Of a DNA stretch of 64,000 nucleotides, positions 39,552 through 48,087 are shown in pieces. The stretch is from Balneolaceae bacterium (GTDB taxonomy: Bacteria > Bacteroidota > Rhodothermia > Balneolales > Balneolaceae), in assembly GCA_006969905.1 (NCBI GenBank), contig CP030887.1, positions 1,470,001-1,534,000 on the forward strand, in the 5' to 3' direction. How positions within the stretch are numbered: position 1 is the stretch's first letter; each line of letters opens with the position of its first letter. The translations under genes were made by a program, and so were the position numbers. Under the pieces are notes generated by a model that had not been told where the DNA came from, made no database searches, and was given only the letters and a program-made list of their open reading frames with translations.

Positions 39552-39694
39552 AGTCATTGCGAAGGATGTGTTGAGCTAAGCGAAAAAACATCCTGTGGCA
39601 ATCTCCCTTTCTAACTTAAGTGTTTTTTAAGGAGATTGCTTCGTCAGGAAAATCATTGATTGAAAAAGGAGATAGTTATTCCTCGCAATGACTA
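39552..39694. repeat. 143-bp inverted-repeat element after the amidohydrolase gene
   Basis: Outer arms AGTCATTGCGAaGGA (39552-39566) and TCCTCGCAATGACT (39680-39694) are near-perfect reverse complements. Inner arms GCAATCTCC (39598-39606) and GGAGATTGC (39631-39639) are exact. A further GGATG/CATCC pair is inside. No reading frame is seen. This looks like a dispersed palindromic repeat; similar cattgcgagg...gcaatctcc sequences are, from memory, frequent in Bacteroidota genomes. Confidence 0.7.
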
Positions 39695-39744
39695 AGTTTT
39701 ACTAATACTTGGTAGATATTCAAAATAGTGTAGGCAAAGCTTAA

Positions 39745-39891
39745 TTACATACACTTACAATCGGGACCACAATGATGACCCTGTTCTACTTTTGATTTGC
39801 GAAAAGGCTTAATCACAAACCGGTTAGCTAAGTAGGCTACTACCACCAAAAGTATCCCGAATGCAACTATGGTTTGTAAATCCAGCTCCAT
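39745..39891 (-). CDS. FeoB-associated Cys-rich membrane protein
   Basis: With the ATG at 39891 (TAATG overlap with the feoB stop) this is a 48-residue protein. It has one membrane helix (TIVAFGILLVVVAYLANRF) and a cysteine-rich tail, HHCGPDCKCM. Size, position and tail match the FeoB-associated family. It probably aids ferrous iron transfer. Confidence 0.85.
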   Translation of the reverse strand: MELDLQTIVAFGILLVVVAYLANRFVIKPFRKSKVEQGHHCGPDCKCM

Positions 39892-42011
39892 TACCAGCTG
39901 CTTATAAGTTGGAAGGCTATGAACGAACAAATGTAAGCAAGCGCTGTCATATAACTAAACATGGCAACAGGCCACTTCCAGGAATTAGTTTCCCGTTTCA
40001 CTATGGCAATGGTACTCATACACTGCATGGCAAGGGCAAAGAAAATCATCAATGAAATGGCGGTAGCTATAGAGTAAACAGGTTTTCCGGTTTCAGGATT
40101 AATATCGTTAATGAGCTTTTCTTTCAACGTGACATGATCGCCATCTTCCTCTCCAATACTGTAAATAGTATTCAACGTACCTACCATAACTTCGCGTGCA
40201 GCGAAAGAGGTTAGTAAACTTATCCCGATTTTCCAGTCAAAACCTATAGGCTCAATAGCTGGTTCAATCAATTTGCCAAACTTTCCTGCAAAACTATGCC
40301 GCAATTGAAATGACTCAATGGTTTCGGTACTGCTTGCTTCTGCTTCATACTGTTCGGTGCCGGCTTTAGGAAATGAGGCCAAAAACCAAAGCACAATGGA
40401 AATCGCTACGATGATTTTCCCGGCTTCTGTCACAAAAACTTTACCCCGCTCAGCCGTATTTTGAAATACAACAGCCCAGGTTGGTATTTTATAACTTGGG
40501 AGTTCCATAATAAATGGAGTTTGCTGCCCTGTTGGGAAAATCTTCTTCATAACAGCAGCGGCTGCTACAGCCATCACGATACCAAAAATATACAAGCCAA
40601 AAAAAGTAATTCCCTGCAGCGTAAATACTCCCAGAACAGTAGTTGCGGGTATAAAAGCAGCAATAAGGAGTGCATAAACAGGCAGCCGGGCCGAACACGC
40701 CATAAATGGCAATACCATAATGGTAATAATCCGGTCACGCCAGTTTTCAATAGTCCTGGCCGCCATAATCCCCGGAATGGCACATGCAAAGCCTGACATC
40801 AATGGAACTACAGAACGCCCATGAAGGCCTACTTTGGTCATAAAACCGTCCATCACAAATGCAGCACGGGCCATATATCCTGTTCCTTCAAGAATATAGA
40901 TGAAGAAGAACAGGAATAGGATTTGAGGAATAAAAATCACTACTCCCCCAAGTCCGGCGATCACTCCCTCTACCAACAAGTCATTTAACATTCCGGGAGG
41001 CAGTGTATTGGCTATCCAGTTTCCCCCTTCAACAAAAAAGAGGTCAATCATATCCATGAAAGGGGTTGCCCAGGAAAAAATAGCCTGGAACATGAACAGG
41101 AGTATTAAAGCAAAGATTGCCGGGCCGGCTACTTTATGAGTGACTACAGCATCAATCTTATCTGTTAAAGTACGCTTCTGCTGTCCATTTTGAGACGAAG
41201 CACCTGAGGTGCAGTCGCTTATAAAGTTATAGCGTTGCAGCACTTCTAAAGCCACCGGGTTAGCACCTTCATCTTCAATATTTTTTCGGGCTTTCGCTAT
41301 GGCTTTCTTTCCAACACCGGGCTGCTCAAACTTATAAAAAGGGTCATTAAATTCGCCCTCACTGATTAAACGAAGGGCTTCAATATACCGCGCTCTCTCG
41401 GGAACCTGCGTATAAGGTTCTATCCATTCATCCAGTACTGTTTCTATGGCTTTATTAAGAGCTTTTGAGGGTACCCATTTAAGCGGATCGGGCTTAGTAA
41501 GATCAAGATCCTGTATTGCTTTTTTTAGCGTTTCAATGCCTTCCTTATTTTTGGCTGAGATTGGAACAACAGGGATTCCAAGTGCTTTTGAAATTTTTTC
41601 TGCATTGATGGTTATCCCATTTTGTTCAGCGATATCCATCATGTTTAACACAAGGACCACAGGCATGTTTAAATCCATTACCTGTGTTGCCAGGTACAGG
41701 TTCCGGTCCAGATTGCTTGCATCTGCTATTACCAGCACCAGGTCGGGCACTTCCTCATGCTCATAGCTGCCGATCAAAGTTTCATAAGCAATGCGCTCAT
41801 CCAGCTTTTTATAATTGAGGCTGTACGCACCGGGGAGGTCAATGATTTTATGCAATACCCCACCAATGATGGTGGTACCCGCTTTGCGTTCTACCGTAAT
41901 TCCCGGGTAGTTAGCGATCTTTTGACGAAGCCCGGTCAGCGCATTAAATATAGTCGACTTCCCGGTATTGGGATTTCCCACTAAAGCTATGGTTAATGGC
42001 TCACTACTCAT
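39891..42011 (-). CDS. feoB: Ferrous iron transport protein B
   Basis: FeoB is the inner-membrane Fe(II) transporter with a cytosolic GTPase domain. The 706-residue protein has G1 GNPNTGKST (12-20), DLPGAYSL, LNMMD (NxxD), a helical inhibitory domain to ~270, and then the membrane part with paired Gate regions (GTGYMARAAFVMDGFM, PLMSGFACAIPGIMAAR, PFMACSARLPVY). It follows two feoA genes and precedes the Cys-rich accessory gene. Confidence 0.97.
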   Translation of the reverse strand: MSSEPLTIALVGNPNTGKSTIFNALTGLRQKIANYPGITVERKAGTTIIGGVLHKIIDLPGAYSLNYKKLDERIAYETLIGSYEHEEVPDLVLVIADASNLDRNLYLATQVMDLNMPVVLVLNMMDIAEQNGITINAEKISKALGIPVVPISAKNKEGIETLKKAIQDLDLTKPDPLKWVPSKALNKAIETVLDEWIEPYTQVPERARYIEALRLISEGEFNDPFYKFEQPGVGKKAIAKARKNIEDEGANPVALEVLQRYNFISDCTSGASSQNGQQKRTLTDKIDAVVTHKVAGPAIFALILLFMFQAIFSWATPFMDMIDLFFVEGGNWIANTLPPGMLNDLLVEGVIAGLGGVVIFIPQILFLFFFIYILEGTGYMARAAFVMDGFMTKVGLHGRSVVPLMSGFACAIPGIMAARTIENWRDRIITIMVLPFMACSARLPVYALLIAAFIPATTVLGVFTLQGITFFGLYIFGIVMAVAAAAVMKKIFPTGQQTPFIMELPSYKIPTWAVVFQNTAERGKVFVTEAGKIIVAISIVLWFLASFPKAGTEQYEAEASSTETIESFQLRHSFAGKFGKLIEPAIEPIGFDWKIGISLLTSFAAREVMVGTLNTIYSIGEEDGDHVTLKEKLINDINPETGKPVYSIATAISLMIFFALAMQCMSTIAIVKRETNSWKWPVAMFSYMTALAYICSFIAFQLISSW

Positions 42012-42014
42012 GCT

Positions 42015-42236
42015 TTAACTTGCTACTTCAATGCATTTTGCTTCAGATTCCCGTAAAGAGAGTAAGTACCCTCTTACTTTTATTTCCATCGGGAAGCCTA
42101 ATGGAGCTTTACGAATGATTTCAATTTCCAGGCCGGGGGTTATTCCCATCTCTAGAAGACGGGTAGTATCTGTCCCGTGTATATTTATGACAGTTACTTT
42201 TTCGGGAGGCTGAATGTCTGAAAGAAATATGCCCAT
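42015..42236 (-). CDS. feoA: FeoA family protein (proximal to feoB)
   Basis: This 73-residue SH3-like protein has VTVINIHGTDTTRLLEMGITPGLEIEI and a C-terminal LSLRESEAKCIEV strand, the usual FeoA pattern. It lies three bases before feoB and probably tunes FeoB activity. Confidence 0.88.
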   Translation of the reverse strand: MGIFLSDIQPPEKVTVINIHGTDTTRLLEMGITPGLEIEIIRKAPLGFPMEIKVRGYLLSLRESEAKCIEVAS

Positions 42237-42240
42237 TAAC

Positions 42241-42462
42241 TTATGCCGGACTTACCAGGATGGATTTTGCAAGGTCTTCAGCAATAGCAAGGCGTGTTTC
42301 CCCTACTTGCAGGATAATGTTCTTCTGTTTAGAAAGGATTCTGCCGTTAGCTCCTTCCACACATCCCAGTTCGTTCAGTCTTCCGGTATCATCACAGTTA
42401 CAGTTCAAACATCTAACTACAATGTTTTCTCCTTCCTTGCTTGTATTTAGCGGGTGCATCAT
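42241..42462 (-). CDS. feoA: FeoA family protein, first gene of the feo operon
   Basis: This 73-residue FeoA-like protein (NELGCVEGANGRILSK, ILQVGETRLAIAEDLAKSILV) differs from its neighbour by a cysteine-rich stretch, CLNCNCDD, near residues 18-25. It starts with a double Met. The cysteines may bind iron or sense redox; this is inference. A palindrome lies just upstream. Confidence 0.82.
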   Translation of the reverse strand: MMHPLNTSKEGENIVVRCLNCNCDDTGRLNELGCVEGANGRILSKQKNIILQVGETRLAIAEDLAKSILVSPA

Positions 42463-42474
42463 TTACTGAAACCT

Positions 42475-42499
42475 CTTATTTAAAAATGATCTAAATAAG
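42475..42499 (-). promoter_or_regulatory. Palindrome upstream of the feo operon (possible operator)
   Basis: CTTATTTA (42475-42482) and TAAATAAG (42492-42499) are perfect inverted arms around nine bases. The right edge of the upstream untranslated region is only about 12 bases from the start codon. It could be a metal-dependent operator or an mRNA hairpin. It does not match a Fur box closely. Confidence 0.35.
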
Positions 42500-42537
42500 A
42501 TAAAGATTTATACTGTTTAAACGAATGCCTAATTCTT

Positions 42538-43194
42538 CTATAAAACAGATTCGGGGAATACCTCTTCAAATCCGTGAGGGGGGCGATCAAGTGTCCATGT
42601 TTCAAAGTAGAAATGACGCTCTGACCTGAATTTCTTTCCATTGATACTGAAGAAACGGAAAGCATCGGGCAGCATAGCCTGTAATGGATAAAAGAATTGA
42701 GTGTAGATATTCTTTTTAGAAAACAGGTGCAGGTCAAAACCATTATGAGCTTGCTCTTTATAGATAACAATAAACCCTGCTTCCAGAACTTCTTTCAACT
42801 CAGATTTAAGATGTCCCACATTTGAGTTTGTGTCTACATGCAAAGAGGATATATCAAATTCAGGAGCTTGCTTTCCAACAATACTAACATCACCAAAACC
42901 AATAGCTTCAGAAGCTTCTTTCAACGAAGTATATATGTTTGAGTGTGTATAGTATTGATTTGTTTCAAGTCCCTTTTCCAGTGCTTGCATAAAACCATCA
43001 AATTCGGAAAGTGTATTGATCCCGAACTTTTCTTTTTCAAGATCAGTGGCAGAAAAGTATAACCTTGAATAGGTGGGATCAGGCCTCATAAAATCCTCCA
43101 GGCTGGACTCAATTTTGTTATCAGATCGTTCTGTTAACTGGTCTAATCGCTGATCGTGATGAAAAATAAGCTTCAGGATTTGGGAGTTGTTCAT
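42538..43194 (-). CDS. Hypothetical protein
   Basis: I do not recognise this 218-residue protein. It has no signal peptide or membrane helix. Sequence such as RPDPTYSRLYFSATDLEKEKFG and FGDVSIVGKQAPEFDIS suggests a folded cytoplasmic protein of mixed alpha/beta type. It lies 76 bases upstream of the feo operon on the same strand. The feo palindrome between them suggests separate control. Confidence 0.6.
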   Translation of the reverse strand: MNNSQILKLIFHHDQRLDQLTERSDNKIESSLEDFMRPDPTYSRLYFSATDLEKEKFGINTLSEFDGFMQALEKGLETNQYYTHSNIYTSLKEASEAIGFGDVSIVGKQAPEFDISSLHVDTNSNVGHLKSELKEVLEAGFIVIYKEQAHNGFDLHLFSKKNIYTQFFYPLQAMLPDAFRFFSINGKKFRSERHFYFETWTLDRPPHGFEEVFPESVL

Positions 43195-43200
43195 ATTTAG

Positions 43201-43226
43201 GTCATCCTGAACTTATTTCAGGATCT
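43201..43226. repeat. Short palindromic repeat, copy 2 (ATCCTGAA...TTCAGGAT)
   Basis: Inverted arms lie at 43204-43211 and 43217-43224. This copy matches the reverse complement of the copy at 30854-30878 at nearly every base. Confidence 0.7.
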
Positions 43227-43338
43227 TTGTGGGGTTTATAAAGTTATTTAAAGATAGGATTACTTTCGAGGCGACGAAAGAACAAAAACTTTTTTAGTCT
43301 CCGTTCTGATTCCAAGGAGGCCGCGTTTTCAGAACAGA

Positions 43339-43377
43339 CAAAAAAATCCCACTCATAATTTCTTATGAGCAGGATTA
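43339..43377 (-). terminator. Rho-independent terminator of hppA
   Basis: Read on the minus strand, AATCC-tg-CTCATAA pairs with TTATGAG-tg-GGATT across a four-base loop, followed by TTTTTT. A second inverted pair (GTTCTGA/TCAGAAC) lies just beyond it, near 43304-43335. Confidence 0.82.
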
Positions 43378-43395
43378 AATTCAATCAAGCTAAGC

Positions 43396-45606
43396 TTAGA
43401 TCATGGTTGCAATAACAAGGGCAACTACTGACATCAACTTGAGAAGGATATTAAGTGACGGGCCGGAAGTATCCTTGAAAGGATCACCTACGGTATCGCC
43501 CACAACACTTGCTTTGTGAGGTTCGGAACCTTTTCCGTATTTAACACCGTCAATTTCAACGCCTTCTTCAATCATTTTCTTAGCGTTATCCCATGCACCA
43601 CCGGCATTAGACTGGAACAATGCCATTAATACACCTGCTGAGGTTACACCGGCAAGTAGCCCACCTAACATCTGAGCGCCTAAAGTGGGATCGTCACTGA
43701 TGAAGCCCGGAACAAAACCAAACAGTACAGGAACTATTACAGCAAGAAGTCCCGGTAGAACCATTTCACGAATAGATGCAGTGGTTGAAATTTCCACACA
43801 CTTTTCATATTCGGCTTTTCCGTCAGCAGCGTCAAAAGTTGCTTTGTCTTCGTCAGTCCACTCTTCGTATTCTTTTTTTCCGTTTTTGTTCATTACATCA
43901 AGAGCCGCTCTTAATTCAGGTATATCTTTGAACTGGCGACGAACCTCCTCAATCATACTCATAGCAGCACGTCCAACGGCTTGCATAGATAATGCTGAGA
44001 ACAGGAAAGGAAGCATGGCACCTACGAAAAGGGCGGCCATTACGGCTGGTGAAGTAACATCAATGCCCGGAAGGTTAACCTCATGAGTTGCATTATAAGC
44101 AGTTACAAATGCGGCAAAAAGAGCAAGTGCCGTTAAGGCAGCTGAACCAATGGCAAAGCCTTTACCAATTGCAGCAGTTGTATTACCTACGGCATCCAGT
44201 TTGTCGGTACGCTCACGAACTTCACCAGGAAGTTCAGCCATTTCAGCAATACCACCTGCGTTGTCAGAAATAGGGCCGTAAGCATCAACTGCTAATTGAA
44301 TACCAGTGTTTGCAAGCATACCTACCGCTGCAATAGCAATACCATAAAGTCCGGCAAAACTGTACGCGCCAATAATTGCTACAGCGATAATGAGAATAGG
44401 AATAGCAGTGGAAATCATACCTACGCCAAGGCCAGCAATAATGTTGGTTGCAGAACCAGTCACCGATTGCTTTACAATAGAAAGGACTGGTTTTGTACCT
44501 GTACCTGTGTAGTGCTCAGTAATAAGGCCTATTAAAAGTCCGGCAGCTAATCCGAAAATAGTAGCCCAGAAAACACCCATACTGTTGTACTCGATACCTG
44601 AGAACGTCCAGGTTTCAGGAAGCATCCACTGTATAATAAAGAAAGACGCAATCAGCATAACTCCTGCAGAAAGAAACTCACCCAGGTTCAATGCTTTCTG
44701 GGGATCGCCACCTTCTTTTACTCGTACAAAGAAAGTTCCCAGGATTGAAGCAAAAATACCGGTACCTGCAAGAACCAATGGAAGAAGAACCGCAGAAAGT
44801 CCTTCAAAATTATCAGACCAGTCCGGGATTGTCATGAAAGCAGCACCCAATACCATAGTACCTATAATAGAACCTACATAAGATTCGAAAAGGTCAGCAC
44901 CCATGCCGGCAACATCACCTACGTTATCACCTACGTTGTCTGCAATGGTTGCAGGGTTTAACGGGTGATCTTCAGGGATACCTGCTTCAACTTTACCCAC
45001 TAAGTCAGCCCCAACATCAGCTGCTTTGGTGTAAATACCACCACCAACACGAGCAAAAAGTGCAATCGAAGAAGCACCAAATGAAAAACCGGTAACAACG
45101 GCTAATACTTTATTTACTGCATCTGCTCCATCTATACCAAAAAGATTAGAGAACAGAAAAAGTAAACTTGAAAGGCCTAAAACACCAAGCCCGACTACGC
45201 CAAGCCCCATTACAGAACCCCCGGCAAAAGCTACTTCAAGTCCTTTACCAAGGCTTTCGCGAGCTGCATTTGTAGTTCTTACGTTTGCTTTGGTCGCTAC
45301 TTTCATTCCGATAAAGCCTGCCAGTCCGGAACAGATTGCACCAACCACAAAAGAAATAGCAACCATCCAACTGGAAGTTTCAGGGTTGGCACTAAAAGCC
45401 AGAATGGCAGCAACTACAAGTACAAAACCTGCAAGAACCCTGTATTCTGCTTTCAGGAAAGCCATAGCTCCGCTGGAAATACTGCCTGCAATTCGACCCA
45501 TCCGCTCTGTCCCTACTTCCTGCTTAGTAACCCAGGAAGATTTAAAAGCGGTGTATAAAAGGGCAACCACCCCGGCCGCTAATGAGAAATAAATTATGTT
45601 TAGCAT
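43396..45606 (-). CDS. hppA: Membrane-bound ion-translocating pyrophosphatase
   Basis: The enzyme couples PPi hydrolysis to H+ (or Na+) pumping. The 736-residue protein has about 16 membrane helices. It has the catalytic blocks [19 protein letters not shown] and [21 protein letters not shown], and a C-terminal [36 protein letters not shown] has Ala in the position that marks K+-dependent enzymes. The pumped ion cannot be settled by eye. Confidence 0.96.
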   Translation of the reverse strand: MLNIIYFSLAAGVVALLYTAFKSSWVTKQEVGTERMGRIAGSISSGAMAFLKAEYRVLAGFVLVVAAILAFSANPETSSWMVAISFVVGAICSGLAGFIGMKVATKANVRTTNAARESLGKGLEVAFAGGSVMGLGVVGLGVLGLSSLLFLFSNLFGIDGADAVNKVLAVVTGFSFGASSIALFARVGGGIYTKAADVGADLVGKVEAGIPEDHPLNPATIADNVGDNVGDVAGMGADLFESYVGSIIGTMVLGAAFMTIPDWSDNFEGLSAVLLPLVLAGTGIFASILGTFFVRVKEGGDPQKALNLGEFLSAGVMLIASFFIIQWMLPETWTFSGIEYNSMGVFWATIFGLAAGLLIGLITEHYTGTGTKPVLSIVKQSVTGSATNIIAGLGVGMISTAIPILIIAVAIIGAYSFAGLYGIAIAAVGMLANTGIQLAVDAYGPISDNAGGIAEMAELPGEVRERTDKLDAVGNTTAAIGKGFAIGSAALTALALFAAFVTAYNATHEVNLPGIDVTSPAVMAALFVGAMLPFLFSALSMQAVGRAAMSMIEEVRRQFKDIPELRAALDVMNKNGKKEYEEWTDEDKATFDAADGKAEYEKCVEISTTASIREMVLPGLLAVIVPVLFGFVPGFISDDPTLGAQMLGGLLAGVTSAGVLMALFQSNAGGAWDNAKKMIEEGVEIDGVKYGKGSEPHKASVVGDTVGDPFKDTSGPSLNILLKLMSVVALVIATMI

Positions 45607-45648
45607 AACTCCGTTTAAGTTAGTTTAAGATCACCCAAAAATGGGTTT

Positions 45649-46206
45649 TCAATTATAAAAGTTCATTGCTCTTTCAATTCCAATACTCGCAAATGCAAGA
45701 GCAGCATCATGAGCATGTTTACGAGCCTGAGCTGCAAGCTCAAGTTCATCAACTTCAAAAGGTGCCAGTACATAGTCGACCTGGCGACCCCTCGAAAAAT
45801 TATCTCCAATACCAAATCGTAAGCGGGGAAAATCACTACTTCCAAGCTTCTCAATGATATCAGCAATTCCATTATGACCGCCCGCGCTCCCTTTTTCCTT
45901 CATCCGGTTTGTACCTAATGGAAGGTTGAGATCATCGTAAACAATAAGACAGTCTTTCTTGTCAGTTCGATATTTAGCAAGAGCTTTTTTTACAGCCGTA
46001 CCACTCAGGTTCATATAAGTAGTGGGTTTCACCAGTACTATTTTTCGGCCTTTGTGCCTTCCCTCAGCAACCACAAATGGCCCGTTGCCTGGGCCAAATG
46101 TGACAGAAAGGGTTTTTGCTATATCGTCAACAATATCAAATCCAATATTATGCCGGGTGCCGTCATATTTCGATCCAATATTTCCTAATCCAACAATAAT
46201 GGACAT
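45649..46206 (-). CDS. pth: Peptidyl-tRNA hydrolase
   Basis: Pth recycles peptidyl-tRNA dropped by ribosomes. The 185-residue protein has VGLGNIGSKYDGTRHNIGFDIVD with the catalytic His, KPTTYMNLSG, YDDLNLPLG and GSAGGHNGI. It is last in the transcript prs-rplY-pth. Confidence 0.96.
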   Translation of the reverse strand: MSIIVGLGNIGSKYDGTRHNIGFDIVDDIAKTLSVTFGPGNGPFVVAEGRHKGRKIVLVKPTTYMNLSGTAVKKALAKYRTDKKDCLIVYDDLNLPLGTNRMKEKGSAGGHNGIADIIEKLGSSDFPRLRFGIGDNFSRGRQVDYVLAPFEVDELELAAQARKHAHDAALAFASIGIERAMNFYN

Positions 46207-46237
46207 AAATGAAATATGAGTAGCCGGTTAATATTGT

Positions 46238-46930
46238 TTAATCTTCGCTTTCTTCTTCAGAAGCATCGTCCGCTTCAGTAGCATCGCTTTCAGCAGCTTC
46301 TGCTCCTTCCGCACCTTCTCCTGCTTCATCTTCGCCGGAAGCATCAGCTTCAAGGCTGGCGAGGAAGTCAGCACCTTTAGGAGGACGAATAGTCACGATT
46401 GTTCTGCCAAGTGCATCAATCGGAGTAATCCCTTCCAGGTCAAGCTCTCCAACATGAAAGGAAGAACCTACTTCCAAAGGGGAAATATCCACTACAAATT
46501 CACTCGGAATAAATTTAGGGAATACACGTATTTGAACCACTTTCATAGGCTGGAATAAACGTCCACCTGCTTCAACTACACCTTTTGCATTCCCTTCTAA
46601 GCGAATAGGAATACGAAGGGTAACTTTGTGTTTGTCAGAAAGCACGTAAAAATCGGCGTGAACCGGGCGATCTGTCACAGGATCAAATTCTACACGTTTT
46701 AAAAGTGTAGGATATTCTTTCCCGTCAACAATCAATGTTTGAAGTTTAGTTTGTTGTTTACGAAGTATCCTTTCCAGTTCAAGTTCATCAACTGAAAAGT
46801 TGATGTTTTCTTTAACTTCCGGTCCGTAGAGTATAGAAGGTACACGCTTTTGCGCACGTAATTCGCGATTAGCTTTTTTGCTGGTTTCGCGAATCGAACC
46901 TTCAATTGTTACTGATTCTTGGGTTGCCAT
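46238..46930 (-). CDS. rplY: 50S ribosomal protein bL25, general stress (CTC) form
   Basis: This 230-residue protein has the 5S-binding domain (~8-95: RELRAQKRVPSILYGPEVKE) and the TL5/CTC C-terminal domain (~100-190). A highly acidic tail of Glu, Asp, Ala and Ser follows, as is usual in Bacteroidota. It lies 20 bases after prs. Confidence 0.95.
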   Translation of the reverse strand: MATQESVTIEGSIRETSKKANRELRAQKRVPSILYGPEVKENINFSVDELELERILRKQQTKLQTLIVDGKEYPTLLKRVEFDPVTDRPVHADFYVLSDKHKVTLRIPIRLEGNAKGVVEAGGRLFQPMKVVQIRVFPKFIPSEFVVDISPLEVGSSFHVGELDLEGITPIDALGRTIVTIRPPKGADFLASLEADASGEDEAGEGAEGAEAAESDATEADDASEEESED

Positions 46931-46950
46931 GGTAAATTTACCTTATCAAA

Positions 46951-47883
46951 TTAATTATCAAAAAGTGCACTGATGGTGTCGTTAGTGTGGATACGCTGTA
47001 TGGCATCAGCAAATATAGTAGCAATACTGAGCACCTTAATTTTTTCTGAAGGTTGCCGTAGTGATACTGTATCGGTTACTAAGACTTCATCAATGGGCGA
47101 ATCTTCTATTCGCTGGTAAGCCGGGCCTGATAAAATAGGGTGTGTGCAAATGGCGGTTATACTTAAAGCACCGCGTTCTTTTAAAGCAGACGCTGCATTA
47201 GTCAAGGTTCCGGCTGTGTCAATTAAGTCATCAACTATTAACACATTCTTTCCGGCCACATCACCGATAATGTTCATTATTTCCGACTCATTAGCTTTGG
47301 GCCGGCGTTTATCGATGAAGGCCAACGTTGTTCCCAATTTTTTTGAATAGGAACGGGACGTTTTTAAGCTTCCCACATCTGGTGCAACTACCACCAGGTT
47401 ATCAATGGGATTTGCTTTAAAGTAATCAATGAAAGCCCGGCTTGCATATAAATGATCAAGTGGGATATCAAAGAATCCTTGAATTTGTGCAGCATGTAAA
47501 TCCATCGTGAGGACACGATCTGCTCCGGCTTCTACCAAAAGGTTAGCCATGAGTTTGGAGCCAATGGATACCCGGGGCTGATCTTTCCGGTCCTGGCGTG
47601 CATATCCGAAATAGGGAATAACAGCAGTTACCCGCTTAACAGAAGCCCGCTTGGCGGCATCCAGCATCAGGAGAAGCTCAATGATGTTGTCACCGGGAGG
47701 TGGCGTGGACTGGATGATGTAAATATCTTCACCGCGAATGCTTTGCTCGAATTTTACATAAAGCTCACCATCAGAGAATTCTTTAATGGTAACTTCACCC
47801 AGGGGGGCACCATAAGCTTCAGCAATGGCTCTTGATAGAGCCGGGTTGCTTCGCCCGGAAAATATTGCGAGAGGAGTATCCAA
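46951..47883 (-). CDS. prs: Ribose-phosphate pyrophosphokinase
   Basis: Prs makes PRPP from ribose-5-phosphate and ATP for nucleotide, His and Trp synthesis. The 310-residue protein has the normal length, with FSDGELYVKF, PYFGYARQDRKDQPR, MDLHAAQIQGFFDIPLDHL, and the PRPP loop VLIVDDLIDTAGT. It follows tRNA-Gln on the same strand. Confidence 0.97.
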   Translation of the reverse strand: MDTPLAIFSGRSNPALSRAIAEAYGAPLGEVTIKEFSDGELYVKFEQSIRGEDIYIIQSTPPPGDNIIELLLMLDAAKRASVKRVTAVIPYFGYARQDRKDQPRVSIGSKLMANLLVEAGADRVLTMDLHAAQIQGFFDIPLDHLYASRAFIDYFKANPIDNLVVVAPDVGSLKTSRSYSKKLGTTLAFIDKRRPKANESEIMNIIGDVAGKNVLIVDDLIDTAGTLTNAASALKERGALSITAICTHPILSGPAYQRIEDSPIDEVLVTDTVSLRQPSEKIKVLSIATIFADAIQRIHTNDTISALFDN

Positions 47884-47920
47884 AGTTAGTTTGCTAGCAC
47901 TGAATGATTCAGGATTACAT

Positions 47921-47941
47921 AAAACAAAAGGACGGCTCCTT
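47921..47941 (-). terminator. Short hairpin with T tract between tRNA-Gln and prs
   Basis: On the minus strand AAGGA-GCCG-TCCTT is followed by TTGTTTT. It could partly terminate tRNA-Gln transcription before prs. Confidence 0.5.
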
Positions 47942-47962
47942 AGTCATCCCTTTGAGTGTTAG

Positions 47963-48033
47963 TTGCCCGGGGAGGACTCGAACCCCCACATACTGGACCA
48001 AAACCAGGTGTCCTGCCATTAGACGACCGGGCA
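47963..48033 (-). tRNA. tRNA-Gln (anticodon UUG)
   Basis: The acceptor stem TGCCCGG/CCGGGCA is perfect. The anticodon loop is TTTTGGT, which gives TTG, and the T arm carries GGTTCGAGTCC. The CCA end is not encoded; the discriminator base is A. It lies upstream of prs. Confidence 0.95.
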
Positions 48034-48056
48034 AAATCTATCTTTTTGACAGACCC

Positions 48057-48087
48057 CAAAGATAGAAAGAGATCAAAAAGCAATCAA
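48057..48087 (-). promoter_or_regulatory. Promoter of tRNA-Gln, Bacteroidota type
   Basis: On the minus strand TTG (48087-48085) is followed, after exactly 20 bases, by TATCTTTG (48064-48057). This is a full match to the TTG/TAnnTTTG pattern of the main sigma factor of Bacteroidota. The predicted transcript would begin about 15 bases before the tRNA. Confidence 0.7.
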
